From the NCBI GenBank assembly GCA_031273455.1, contig JAISRZ010000083.1:1-64000 (forward strand): 64,000 nucleotides of DNA, written 5' to 3'. This document shows, piece by piece, positions 37,294 to 47,016 of the stretch (positions are counted from its first letter, which is position 1; every line of letters starts with the position of its first letter). The notes beneath the pieces were generated by a model. It saw only the letters and a program-made list of their open reading frames with translations. It searched no databases and was not told the origin of the DNA. A program made the position numbers and the translations under genes. The stretch is from Deltaproteobacteria bacterium (GTDB lineage Bacteria; Desulfobacterota; Desulfarculia; Adiutricales; Adiutricaceae).

Positions 37294-39843
37294 ATGACCC
37301 AAGAAAATCCTAAACTAAGCCGCGTTCTATTGGCCCCGGTCTCCGGGTTGATCACTCCTTTAACCAAAGTTCCGGATCCGACCTTCGCCAAAAAACTGGT
37401 GGGCGATGGGGTGGCCATTGACCCGACCGATGAGCGGCTTTTAAGCCCTTGCGATGGGGTCATTTCCCAGCTCCATCCGGCGGGACACGCCTTAACCGTG
37501 ACCACCCCGGATGGTTTGGAGGTCTTGATCCACATCGGCTTAGAGACGGTCTTGTTAAAGGGCAAAGGATTTTCGCCCAAGGTGAAAACTGGCCAAAAGG
37601 TTAAAGCCGCGGACCCTTTAATCGATTTTGACGCTAACTTTATCATCCATAACGCCACTAGCCTTTTAACCATCCTGGTGGTGGCTAACCCGGAGCGTTT
37701 AAGTGGCTTAAAGGCCCCCTGGGGTTTAGCTGAGGCCGGTAAAACCCAAGTTCTGCGCTTAACCTTGGCCGCCAGCTCGGACGATCCTACGGGGGCCGAG
37801 GAGTCCGAGCTTTTGTGGTCCGATCCCATAGTCATCTTAAACCCCAGCGGCCTCCACGCCCGGCCAGCGGCGGTTCTGGCCAATAACGCCAAACGGTTCG
37901 TTAGCCAAATTTCCATCGCCAAAGAAGATGGCCTAACCGGTAACGCCAAAAGCGTGGTGGGCCTTTTAAACATGGACATTAAAGCCCATGACCGGGTCTT
38001 TTTGCGAGCTAAAGGCCCGGACGCCAGCGAGGCTTTGGCGGCCTTATCCCCGCTTTTAATCTCGGGATTGGGCGAGCATATCCATGGCACCCCCATCGCC
38101 CCGCCCCAACCCAAAGCCCCGCGGTTAGTCTCCAATGACCCCAACGTCTTAGTCGGCGTGGCCGCTTCCCCGGGTCAAGCTTTGGGCCGGATCTTCCAGC
38201 TCCGCTACCAGGAGATCGCGGTGACGGAAAAGGCCGCGGATAAAGACCAAGAAAAAGACCTTCTTTTAAAGGCCATTGATAAAGCTAAGCTGGAATTAAA
38301 AGAGTTGCGAAGAAGCCTTCGCCAGCGGGCCGAGGCTGGAAAAGCGGCCATCTTCGAGGCCCATGAGGAGCTTTTGGAGGACCCGGAGCTTTTAGCCGAG
38401 GCCCTGAAAGGTATCGCCCACGGTCGCAGCGCGGCCTTCGCTTGGCGGGCGGCTTTCACCAGCCAAGCCGAGACTTTGGGTAAGTTAAACAACGAGCTTT
38501 TAGCGGGCCGGGCCAACGACATTCGGGACATTGGCCGAAGGGTTTTACGGGGGTTAACGGACCTAGAGCCTAGCGAAAGCGCCGCCAGTTTTCCCGAGGA
38601 CGCCATCTTAGTTTCTGAGGATTTAACCCCCTCGGACACGGCCTCCTTAGACCCCAAAAAAATCCAAGGCATCGCCACCACTGGCGGCTCGGCCACCTCC
38701 CACGCCTCTATTTTGGCCCGGGCGGCCAACATCCCGGCCATCGCGGCCATTGAGGAACGGGCTTTGGACATCCCCTCCGGGACCTTAGCCGCTTTGGATG
38801 GGGACACCGGCAGACTGACCCTGAACCCGCCCGAGGAATTGATTCTTACGATTAAAGAGTCCTTAAAAGCCGCGGCCGAAAGGCGGCGTAAAGAGATGAG
38901 CGCGGCCCAAGACCTGGCTTCGACCGTGGATGGCCACCGAGTCAAAGTGGTCGGTAACATTGGCGGTTTAGCCGAGGCCAAAGAGATCCCGCCCTTGGGG
39001 GGCGAGGGGGTCGGTTTATTGCGCTCGGAGTTTTTGTTTCTCCACCGGGCCGTGGCCCCCACCCAAGAGGAGCAAGAGGAAGTTTATGTGGCCATCGCCA
39101 AAACGTTAGGCAAAGAGCGCGATTTGATAGTTCGGACCTTGGACGTGGGCGGCGACAAACCTTTGGCTTACCTCCCCTTGCCCCCGGAAGCCAACCCCTT
39201 TTTAGGGGTTAGGGGGATTCGCTTAAACATCTTAGGCTTGGATTTGTTCACGGCCCAAGTCCGGGCCATCTTAAAGGCCGCCCCTTTTGTTAAGTTGCGT
39301 ATAATGTTTCCTATGATCACGAGCTTAAGCGAGATCTTAGAAGCTAAAGCCATTGTTTTACGGGAAAAAGAGTCTTTAGGGATCAAAGAAGAGGTTAAAA
39401 TTGGCGTCATGGTGGAAGTCCCGGCGGCGGCTCTTCTGGCTGAGAACTTGGCCAAAGAGGTCGATTTTTTCTCCGTGGGGACCAACGATTTAACCCAATA
39501 CACTTTAGCCATTGACCGAGGGCACCCCAAACTGGCTAAAGACGCGGACGGTTTACACCCAGCGGTCTTACGGTTGATCGACCGGACGGTCCAAGGGGCC
39601 CACGCCCAAGGCAAATGGGTCGGGGTCTGCGGGGGCATCGCTGGGGATTTGACCGCGGCCCCAGTCTTAATCGGTTTGGGCGTGGATGAGTTAAGCGTCT
39701 CCGGCGGGTCCATTCCGGCCATTAAAGCTTTAACCCGGCGTTTAAACCAAGAGGAATGCGCCGCCTTAGCCCAAGAGGTTTTACTCATGAGCGAACCTAG
39801 CGAAGTCCGGGCCTATCTAGCCCAAAAGATGAAAGCCAACTAA
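37294..39843 (+). CDS. Fused PTS EIIA(Glc)-HPr-Enzyme I
   Basis: Three phosphotransferase modules lie in one 849-residue chain. EIIA of the glucose type covers about residues 1-150 with active His80 in VLIHIGLETV. HPr covers about 178-265 with His188 in NPSGLHARPAA. Enzyme I covers the rest, with His470 in GGSATSHASILAR, the later SVGTNDLTQYTLAIDR and GVCGGIAGD. Phosphate flows from PEP through EI, HPr and EIIA to the membrane transporter encoded 28 bases downstream. GGAG lies eleven bases before ATG. Fusions in this order are known for N-acetylglucosamine and fructose-type systems. Codon use is high-GC, like the core genes. Confidence 0.93.
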   Translation: MTQENPKLSRVLLAPVSGLITPLTKVPDPTFAKKLVGDGVAIDPTDERLLSPCDGVISQLHPAGHALTVTTPDGLEVLIHIGLETVLLKGKGFSPKVKTGQKVKAADPLIDFDANFIIHNATSLLTILVVANPERLSGLKAPWGLAEAGKTQVLRLTLAASSDDPTGAEESELLWSDPIVILNPSGLHARPAAVLANNAKRFVSQISIAKEDGLTGNAKSVVGLLNMDIKAHDRVFLRAKGPDASEALAALSPLLISGLGEHIHGTPIAPPQPKAPRLVSNDPNVLVGVAASPGQALGRIFQLRYQEIAVTEKAADKDQEKDLLLKAIDKAKLELKELRRSLRQRAEAGKAAIFEAHEELLEDPELLAEALKGIAHGRSAAFAWRAAFTSQAETLGKLNNELLAGRANDIRDIGRRVLRGLTDLEPSESAASFPEDAILVSEDLTPSDTASLDPKKIQGIATTGGSATSHASILARAANIPAIAAIEERALDIPSGTLAALDGDTGRLTLNPPEELILTIKESLKAAAERRRKEMSAAQDLASTVDGHRVKVVGNIGGLAEAKEIPPLGGEGVGLLRSEFLFLHRAVAPTQEEQEEVYVAIAKTLGKERDLIVRTLDVGGDKPLAYLPLPPEANPFLGVRGIRLNILGLDLFTAQVRAILKAAPFVKLRIMFPMITSLSEILEAKAIVLREKESLGIKEEVKIGVMVEVPAAALLAENLAKEVDFFSVGTNDLTQYTLAIDRGHPKLAKDADGLHPAVLRLIDRTVQGAHAQGKWVGVCGGIAGDLTAAPVLIGLGVDELSVSGGSIPAIKALTRRLNQEECAALAQEVLLMSEPSEVRAYLAQKMKAN

Positions 39844-39871
39844 CCGCTAAGCAATCGGAACGGGGTCTTCC

Positions 39872-41668
39872 ATGTTCAAAAACGTCTTAGGTTTTTTACA
39901 GAAAATAGGCCAATCCTTGATGCTGCCCGTGGCCATTTTACCGGTGGCCGGGCTCCTCATGGGGGTGGGGTCCTCGAATTTTAGTTGGCTCCCGGAAGTG
40001 GTGGCCGAGGTCATGAAGTCGGGGGGCATGATCATCTTCGCTAACCTGCCCTTGGTCTTCGCCATGGGGGTGGCTTTAGGCTTCACCAATAACCAAGGGG
40101 CCGCGGCTTTGTCGGCCTTAGTGGGTTATATCGTCATGGTGGCCACCTTAAGCGTGGTGGCCATCAATATCTTTGGTTTAAGCGCGGATCCCGAGGCTCG
40201 GCAGCTGAAAAACGTCATCGGCTTAATGACCTTAGACACCGGGGTTTTTGGCGGTATTATCATTGGGGGGATCGCGGCCTTTCTCTTTAACCGCTTCTAC
40301 CGGATTGAGCTGCCTTCGTACCTATCATTTTTCGCGGGCCAAAGGTTTGTGCCCATTGTCACTGGTTTATCGGCCATCGCGGTCGGGGTTATTTTAAGCG
40401 TGGCCTGGCCCCCTTTGCAAGAGTACATCTTTATGTTCTCCAACTGGGCGGCTTACAAAAACCCCCTTTTAGCCGGTTTGGTTTACGGGACCGTGGAGCG
40501 CCTTCTGTTGCCTTTTGGCCTCCACCACGCCTGGAACGTCCCCTTCTTCTTTGAGATCGGCTCTTATGTCGATCCCGAGACCCAAAACGTCATCCATGGG
40601 GACATTAGCCGGTTCTTCGCGGGCGATAAGACCGCTGGCATTTTGGGCGGCGGCTTTTTGATTAAAATGTGGGGTCTGCCGGCCGCGGCCATCGCCATGT
40701 GGCGCTCGGCCAAACCGGAGAATAAGGCTTTAATCGGCGGGGTCATGGTCTCGGCGGCTTTAACCTCCTTTTTAACCGGCATAACCGAGCCCATTGAGTT
40801 CTCGTTTATGTTTATCGCCCCCTTACTGTACGTGGCCCACGCCTTATTGGTCGGTTTGGCTTTCGCTCTTTTAAACTACCTGGACGCCCACTTGGGTTAC
40901 TCTTTTTCCCAAGGGGCCATTGATTTTTTCCTTTACTGGTCCATTGACACCAAACCTTGGGTGGTCTTTATCTTTGGGCCCATCTACGCCGTGGTCTATT
41001 ACCTCCTCTTTCGGGGGGCCATTAAGATCTTTAACTTAAAGACCCCGGGTCGGGAGGAAAGCTCTATAACCGCCGACCTGGATCTCTCCGACAAGTGGGC
41101 CATGCCCCGGGAATTGGTCTTAGCCTTTGGCGGCCGTAGCAATATCACCAATATGAACGCCTGTATCACCCGCTTAAGGGTGAGCGTCAGCGATCCCGAT
41201 AAAGTTAACCCGGATTTACTCAAAGCCTTGGGGGCGGCAGGGGTTTTGGAGGCGGGCCAGGCCATCCAGGCTATTTTTGGGGCCCGGGCCGGGAACTTAA
41301 AGTCGGATATTGACGCCTACTTACAACAGGCCGGCGAGGAGGCCGAGCTCTCCGAGGAAAAGGTCCAAGCCTTAATCGCGGCCAAAAAGGCCCGCGAGGC
41401 TGAGGCCCTAAAAGATAAGATCGTTATCCCGCCCGCCTCCAACTCGGAAAAAGAGGCCGTCTTCGCGGCTTTGGGCGGCCGGGACAATATCTTGGCCTTA
41501 AAACCGGGCGGCCAAACCCGGCTTTTGGCTAAACTGGTTAACCCTGAGCTAGCCAGCGAGGCGGAAGCCAAAAACTCCAACTTAGCTCTCTTTCGGCCCC
41601 ATAAGGGCGAGGAAATCCACCTGATCGTGGGCCTTAACCCGGAGCGCTACGGGGAAATCTTAAGCTAA
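39872..41668 (+). CDS. ptsG: PTS glucose-type transporter EIICB (PtsG-like) with extra IIB-like domain
   Basis: The N-terminal ~390 residues are an EIIC channel extremely like E. coli PtsG: SLMLPVAILPVAGLLMGVGS, FTNNQGAAALSAL, PFGLHHAWNVPF, TSFLTGITEPIEFSFMF. A IIB domain follows, with the phosphorylated Cys431 in NMNACITRLRVSV and LGAAGVLEAGQAIQAIFG. At about 600 residues it is longer than PtsG (477) because a second IIB-like domain follows (AVFAALGGRDNIL); there the CITRLR motif has become GGQTRLLAKL, without Cys. It pairs with the upstream EIIA-HPr-EI fusion. The near-identity to an enterobacterial protein hints at horizontal transfer. Glucose is the likely substrate; a related hexose is possible. 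Confidence 0.92.
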   Translation: MFKNVLGFLQKIGQSLMLPVAILPVAGLLMGVGSSNFSWLPEVVAEVMKSGGMIIFANLPLVFAMGVALGFTNNQGAAALSALVGYIVMVATLSVVAINIFGLSADPEARQLKNVIGLMTLDTGVFGGIIIGGIAAFLFNRFYRIELPSYLSFFAGQRFVPIVTGLSAIAVGVILSVAWPPLQEYIFMFSNWAAYKNPLLAGLVYGTVERLLLPFGLHHAWNVPFFFEIGSYVDPETQNVIHGDISRFFAGDKTAGILGGGFLIKMWGLPAAAIAMWRSAKPENKALIGGVMVSAALTSFLTGITEPIEFSFMFIAPLLYVAHALLVGLAFALLNYLDAHLGYSFSQGAIDFFLYWSIDTKPWVVFIFGPIYAVVYYLLFRGAIKIFNLKTPGREESSITADLDLSDKWAMPRELVLAFGGRSNITNMNACITRLRVSVSDPDKVNPDLLKALGAAGVLEAGQAIQAIFGARAGNLKSDIDAYLQQAGEEAELSEEKVQALIAAKKAREAEALKDKIVIPPASNSEKEAVFAALGGRDNILALKPGGQTRLLAKLVNPELASEAEAKNSNLALFRPHKGEEIHLIVGLNPERYGEILS

Positions 41669-41674
41669 AACTAT

Positions 41675-41699
41675 CAACGCCGGTTTTTGACCGGCGTTG
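41675..41699 (+). terminator. Hairpin after ptsG
   Basis: CAACGCCGG pairs with CCGGCGTTG around a T-rich loop. There is no downstream T-run; it also lies beyond the nifS stop on the other strand. Confidence 0.5.
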
Positions 41700-41727
41700 A
41701 GGATTAATGGTTATTAAAGGGTGGCTT

Positions 41728-42945
41728 TTAGTTGCAGATCTGGCAGGAATTGCCCTCGCAACTTAAAAGGCTCGATTCCTGGACCGGGCCATTGTCCTTC
41801 CAGAAGGGGGATAGATCCCGGAGCTTTTGGACCACGGCGGGAAAGATTTTTAAAGCCTCGTCCACGTCAGCCTCAGTGTTGCCCACGCCTAAAGACAATC
41901 TAATAGACCCGTGAGCCGCCGTAAAAGGCACCCCCATGGCCCGTAAGACGTGGGAGGGCTCTAAGGACCCGGAGGTGCAGGCCGAGCCCGAGGAGGCGCA
42001 AATTCCCGCGTGGGAGAGGTGGAAGAGGATGGACTCGCCCTCAATGTACTCAAAACTGACGTTGGTGGTGTTGGGCAGGCGAAAAGTCCGGTTCCCGTTG
42101 ACCATGGTGTAAGGGATCTGGAGTAACCCCTCTTCCAAACGGTCGCGTAACCCTTTAACCCGGGTGTTCTCCTCGGGTAAACGCTCGAGGGCTAATTTCG
42201 CGGCCACGCCTAGGCCAATGATGTAGGGGACGTTTTCCGTCCCGCCCCGGCGACCGTTTTCCTGGTGGCCGCCAATCATGAACGGGGAAAACTTTAAGCC
42301 TTTCCGGACGTATAAAGCCCCAATGCCTTTGGGGGCGTGGATTTTGTGCCCGGCTAAAGATAGCATGTCAATGGGGCTGTTTTTGAGGTTAATGGGAATT
42401 TTCCCGACCGCTTGGACCGCGTCGGTGTGGAAGACAATATTCTTTTCCCGACATAAGGCCCCGACTTCCTCAATGGGAAAGAGGACCCCGGTCTCGTTAT
42501 TGGCCCACAATAAGGTCACTAAGGCCGTGTCCGGGGTTAAAGCGGTCTTTAGTTGCTCCAGATCGAGCAACCCCTCGCGGTCCACGCCCACTTCGGTTAT
42601 CCGGTAACCTAAACGTTTTAAAAAGGCCGCGTTATTAATGATGGCCGAGTGCTCCACCCGGCTGGTTATTAAATGGCGCTTATCCGGTTGCGTGCGTAAG
42701 GCCGACCACATGGCCGTGTTGTCGCTTTCCGTCCCACAGGAAGTGTAGATGATCTCCGCGGGGTCCGCCCCCAAGAGATCGGCTAAACGCTTTCTGGCTT
42801 CCCGTAAAGCGGCGGCCACTTCCCCGCCCTTATGGTGCATGCTGGAGGGATTACCGTAGCTTTCCTGAAAGTACGGCAGCATGGCCTCTAAGACTTTGGG
42901 ATCCACTTGAGTGGTGGCGTTGTTGTCAAAATAGATAGTTTTCAT
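41728..42945 (-). CDS. nifS: Cysteine desulfurase
   Basis: This PLP enzyme takes sulfur from cysteine for Fe-S cluster building. The PLP lysine is in AGHKIHAPKG, the substrate-binding start YFDNNATTQVDP is intact, and the mobile active Cys is in ASSGSACTSGS. The 405 residues fit NifS/IscS; the short distance before the active Cys is NifS-like. The C-terminus has an added Cys-rich end (SCEGNSCQICN). It lies downstream of nifU but a terminator hairpin separates them. No nitrogenase genes are in the window, so housekeeping Fe-S assembly is the likely role, as in Epsilonproteobacteria and Desulfovibrio. Confidence 0.93.
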   Translation of the reverse strand: MKTIYFDNNATTQVDPKVLEAMLPYFQESYGNPSSMHHKGGEVAAALREARKRLADLLGADPAEIIYTSCGTESDNTAMWSALRTQPDKRHLITSRVEHSAIINNAAFLKRLGYRITEVGVDREGLLDLEQLKTALTPDTALVTLLWANNETGVLFPIEEVGALCREKNIVFHTDAVQAVGKIPINLKNSPIDMLSLAGHKIHAPKGIGALYVRKGLKFSPFMIGGHQENGRRGGTENVPYIIGLGVAAKLALERLPEENTRVKGLRDRLEEGLLQIPYTMVNGNRTFRLPNTTNVSFEYIEGESILFHLSHAGICASSGSACTSGSLEPSHVLRAMGVPFTAAHGSIRLSLGVGNTEADVDEALKIFPAVVQKLRDLSPFWKDNGPVQESSLLSCEGNSCQICN

Positions 42946-42999
42946 TACCTAATCCCCAAACTGACTGTTTATATCCAGCCAAAAAAACCAGGACCACAT

Positions 43000-43042
43000 A
43001 AAAAGCGGCCATATTTAGGCTAATTAAGCCTAAATAGGCCGC
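43000..43042 (-). terminator. Terminator between nifU and nifS
   Basis: On the minus strand GCGGCCTATTTAGGCT pairs with AGCCTAAATATGGCCGC (one bulge) and is followed by TTTTT. It could end nifU transcription or attenuate nifS expression. Confidence 0.75.
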
Positions 43043-43051
43043 GAAAATTTT

Positions 43052-43903
43052 TCACTCGGGCTTATGCTCTCGGACAACGATCTCCGGATCGACCAAGGCT
43101 CTTAACCTTTCTGTGACAAAGTCGGCCAGCGTCCTTTTGGAGGACGGGCAACTGGCGCAGGAGCCTTTTAAAGCCACGTAGACCAAAGGCCCATCCACGT
43201 CCACCAGCTCAATGTCCCCACCGTCCCGCATCAAAGCCGGGGCGATCTGGTTAGAAATGGCGTCCTCAATGAGCTTAATCCGCTTAAGGGCGGTTAACCG
43301 TCCCGGGGCTTGGCCGTTCCCGGAGGCGGATTTAGGGGCGCTTTTCCGTAAGATGTCGTTTAAGATCCCCTCGATCTTCTCCAAGCATTTGCCGCAGCCC
43401 CCGCCGGCTTTGGTGAACTGGGTGACCTCCTCCACGGTGGTTAAGCGATTGGTCCTAACGACCCTTTCGATCTCCACGTCGGTCACCCCAAAACACTCGC
43501 AGACTATCTGGCCCTCCAAGGCTTTGGGCTTTTCCCCCCGGTAATTGGCCACCGCCGCTTCCAAAGCCTCTTGGCCCATGACCGAGCAGTGCATCTTCTC
43601 CCGGGGCAAACCCCCTAGAAAGTCAGCGATGTCCTGGTTGGTTAAGGATAAAGCCTGGTCCAAGGTGCGGCCTTTGATCATCTCGGTTAAGGCTGAGGAA
43701 GAGGCTATGGCGCTGGCGCAGCCAAAGGTCTGAAACTTGGCGTCCTCAATGACGTCTTTGTCTTTATCGACTTGTATGGTTAGCCGTAAAGCGTCCCCGC
43801 AAGACAAAGAGCCAACCTGCCCCTCGCCGTCTATTCTGGCCACCACGCCCACGTTTCTTGGGCGCTCGAAATGCTCCATAACCTGGTCAGTGTATTCCCA
43901 CAT
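43052..43903 (-). CDS. nifU: Modular Fe-S scaffold protein
   Basis: The start at ATG 43903 (MWEYTDQVMEHFERPRNVGV) has AGGAGC upstream and matches the known N-terminus; the frame is open 144 bases further but that part is not NifU. The 283 residues carry three domains: an IscU-like domain with Cys in GSLSCGDAL, FGCASAIASSS and KMHCSVMG; a central ferredoxin-like [2Fe-2S] domain (IVCECFGVTD and GGCGKCLEKI); and a C-terminal Nfu domain (RDGGDIELVDVDG, CASCPSSKRTL). Clusters are built here with sulfur from NifS and handed to targets such as the Mop and dicluster proteins. Confidence 0.95.
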   Translation of the reverse strand: MWEYTDQVMEHFERPRNVGVVARIDGEGQVGSLSCGDALRLTIQVDKDKDVIEDAKFQTFGCASAIASSSALTEMIKGRTLDQALSLTNQDIADFLGGLPREKMHCSVMGQEALEAAVANYRGEKPKALEGQIVCECFGVTDVEIERVVRTNRLTTVEEVTQFTKAGGGCGKCLEKIEGILNDILRKSAPKSASGNGQAPGRLTALKRIKLIEDAISNQIAPALMRDGGDIELVDVDGPLVYVALKGSCASCPSSKRTLADFVTERLRALVDPEIVVREHKPE

Positions 43904-44870
43904 GTATCGCGCTCCTGGCCCCCTTCCTGGCGTGAGAGGGACCCTAAAGTCAAAGCCGCTGGTCAGCGCGGCGGTAAGATTATAATGAGGTGAGGCGAGT
44001 CCAAAAGACGCCTTTAGGTCAATAGCCAAAAAGTCAGATAAGGTCAAGAATTATCTGGCCGTTAAAAGGGGCGATTGACCGAAAAAGCGGAGCCAGTTTG
44101 TTTAAATATTGGCTCTTATCTATTGTTAATAACGCTTTAACGCGCTCTAAAAAGATTATTAAGCCTTAAAACAGACGGAATAAATCGTTTAAATCTTTTT
44201 AGAGGCCACTTTTAAGGAGCTTTAGGAAAAGGCGAACTTGGTTTGACTAGCTAATTACCTTAAAAGTTTTCTAAACTAAGGCGAAAGAGAGGGCCAAGGA
44301 TGAGCCGAGCCTCGCCAAAGTCTATAGACTATAGTAAGTTTAAGGTCGAAACTAATCAAGGCTTTTTTGACTCTTTTTCCGGCATATCCAGAAAATAAAT
44401 TTTTAGACCAGTTTTTAGGGCTATTATTAAGGAATTATTTGAAGGCGAGGTTGAGGGCTTCAGGGCGCGGTGGGCTTATTGGGGTCAAAATCAGGGTCCT
44501 ACAGTCTTTAGCCAGCGACTTTTTAAGGATAGCTTCAGAACTATGAGTTATTCCCCTAACGGTGATCGGGGCGTTTAAGGACTGCTTAAGGGACTGGCTA
44601 AAGGTGGATTCCAGGCAAAGGAGTGGTAAAAGATTGGAGCTCTAAGTAGGCCTAATGGGGTCAAAATACATAGCTTATGACCCATATCTATAGCGTAAAT
44701 TAGAAAATTGACTAGTGACGCAAAGACGCTCCGGGGCAACTTCATGGGCAACTTCATGGGCAACTTCATGACCGACTCTGTTAGACTGTTCAAGATCCGA
44801 CAGTTGCCAGCTAATCATCATTGGAGTTGAACGAACAGAGCCGAATCGACGCTGTATACAGCTGTCACTT
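43904..44870. other. Non-coding stretch before the ISAs1-like element
   Basis: No credible gene. A 12-bp tandem repeat GGGCAACTTCAT occurs about three times near 44736-44770. The end carries the left target duplication of the IS. Confidence 0.45.
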
Positions 44871-44880
44871 CGCTATCTTG
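44871..44880. repeat. Target-site duplication of ISAs1-like element, left
   Basis: CGCTATCTTG abuts the left inverted repeat; the same ten bases follow the right one at 46738. Confidence 0.88.
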
Positions 44881-46737
44881 CAGGACAAAAGCGTCAAATT
44901 TTTATGATGTTATTTTTTATCACTTTCATTTGTTATTTAACATTATTAGTATTCAATTTTTTTATAATCTCTATATATCTTAACTTTATTGTTGATACTA
45001 AAAAAACAATATAATCTGAGGCTACGTTCTTAATTTTTTTGTTATAATTTAACGCTATTCACAATACACCCCCATTAGGGGTTTTCAGTGACTATTTACG
45101 CTTATTTCATTTAAATTATTAATTTTTACTATAAACACCGGTTTTAACAACAAATAATTTGTTTAAACGGTCTAAAATATTTTTTTACAATAATTTTTAT
45201 GTTAAATTAATTATTTTATATTAATTTCTTGTTCTTATAATATCATAAACATATATAATTTACTTAACCAGCGTTATTATAAAAACTTTAATTGTATATA
45301 ATTTTATTATACTATATTATAATATATAAACATTTAACTTCATTTGGATTTTGGTTATTTTTAGTGTTTTTTTATCGTTTTTATGTATAATAGGGCATCT
45401 CTTTTTTGGAGGCTCTATATGCTTAAGGCGATTTTGAACGTTTTCTCATCTATCCCTGACTACAGAGTACTCGGTCGGACCAAATACGCTCTCACCGAGA
45501 TCCTGTTCATCGTTTTTATCGGCGTGTTGGCCGGGTGCCATGGTTGGAAGGAAATCCGTGAGTATACCGACTTCAGCTTCTTGTTTTTAAAAAAATGTCT
45601 TCCCAACCTTGTTGACATTCCTTCGGTTGACACTTTGGCAAGAACTATTTCTAAACTCGACCCTAAAATGCTAAATTTTGGGTTCTTACGAATGGCAAAG
45701 GCTTTTGTTAAACTGTCCCCAAAAACCCAGAAAAAGCCAGGAAGACCACCTAAAGGCCACACCAATGTCATTAGCTTAGACGGTAAGACAGCGCGCGGAG
45801 CGGTCGCCCGAGGCGAGTTAAAATCAAAAGTCCATATAGTCAACGCCGTTTTTAACCTTTTGACTTTAGCCGTAGAGAAAGTTCGTGACAAAAGCAATGA
45901 AATAACAGCCTTCCCTGTAATCCTTGAGGCCCTTGCCAGCCAAGGATTCGTGGAGCGCGGCAGTGTTATTACTGTTGACGCATGGGGTGCCAAAAATCGT
46001 TAGCTACTCAAATACGAGATCTCAAAGCGGACTATCTGTTTGGCCTTAAAGGAAACCAGTCTGGCCTTTTAAATCAGGCGGAAATTCTCTTTAATGATGG
46101 CCTTACGAAGTACCCCGAGGATTTTGACTCTTTTTACGCCTCGCCTGTTGAAATACAAGCCGGCAGAGTAGAATATCGAGACATAGCTTTGATTAAGCTA
46201 AATTCAGAGGACGTTAATGAATGAGTGCCAAAAGGTAAAGAATGGCCCAATTTAAAGACTATATTTATGGTGATTAGACATGTTTAGCATATAAATGGTG
46301 ATCTACCTACTGATGAAACTAGATATTTCATCTCTATCTTAGAACTTAATGCCAAAAAGATGTTGGAAAATTCAGTTTCTCATTGGAAAGTCGAAATAAT
46401 GCACAATATACGTGATAATAAGAAGACTTTTAATGAAGACAAATGTAAGATTTATCATGGAAACGCGCCTGAGATTTTGACTACGTTTAGGAAATTAAGC
46501 ATCAATGTGATGGCATGTTTGGACGAATTCATCGAAGAAGAGAGTGTTAGGTCAATCATGTATCTGATTAATCGGCACCTTCCATATATGGAGGCGGTAC
46601 AGACTAAGAAAACGAAAGAGGTAGGCCCCTTTAAGGGATGGGCAAAAAAAATGAAGATGAGGGGTAAAGCAAATACCATGCCAATTTAAGCAGGTCCAAA
46701 GTTTTTTTTTTTAAGTTTTTTTGACGCTTTCGTCCTG
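44881..46737 (+). mobile_element. ISAs1-family insertion sequence, transposase dead
   Basis: The left end CAGGACAAAAGCGTCAAA and the right end (reverse strand) CAGGACGAAAGCGTCAAA differ by one base. A ten-base duplication flanks the 1857-bp element. About 540 bp of very AT-rich non-coding DNA lies before the transposase gene, which is long for this family. The intact ends suggest recent arrival or mobilisation in trans. Confidence 0.9.
45419..46689 (+). pseudogene. ISAs1-family transposase, frameshifted and with stops
   Basis: Start ATG 45419 has GGAGG six bases upstream. The N-terminus (FSSIPDYRVLGRTKYALTEIL, AGCHGWKEI) and the first catalytic region VISLDGKTARGA are typical. One base is missing at about 45982, where the family reads VDAMGCQKSIA: the first frame ends as VDAWGAKNR and the next frame resumes MGCQKSLATQIRDLKADYLFGLKGNQ. 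Further stops lie at 46222-46224 and near 46280. The C-terminal part (HWKVEIMHNI, FNEDKCKIYHGNAPE) is still recognisable. Confidence 0.9.
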
Positions 46738-46747
46738 CGCTATCTTG
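46738..46747. repeat. Target-site duplication of ISAs1-like element, right
   Basis: Second copy of CGCTATCTTG. Confidence 0.88.
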
Positions 46748-47016
46748 AATTTTAGCTTGATTAAATCTTTGGAATTGTGATATCTTTATAGCCGCAAACC
46801 AAAACTGGACATAACGTCAAACCTTAGCTTGGCTGATAGGATAATTACCACACTATGACAACTATGTTGGAAACGGATCATATCAGAGGTTCAGACAATT
46901 AGTTAATAACGAGTTCGGGAAATTTTTGATAAGTTATTCTATATAACGTTGAATGTTAAACTTATTAAAATTCCTAATTAAAAATATAGTATCAATCTTA
47001 TATATTTAATTACAAT

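Noticed and set aside
37275..39788. Long minus-strand open frames opposite the PTS fusion gene
   Set aside because: They are shadows of a GC-rich gene in another frame: no family motifs, no ribosome sites, Ser/Lys/Ala-rich nonsense composition.
44575..44793. Minus-strand frame with MKLPMKLPMKLP repeats
   Set aside because: The repeat comes from a 12-bp microsatellite; the rest of the frame has no protein character.
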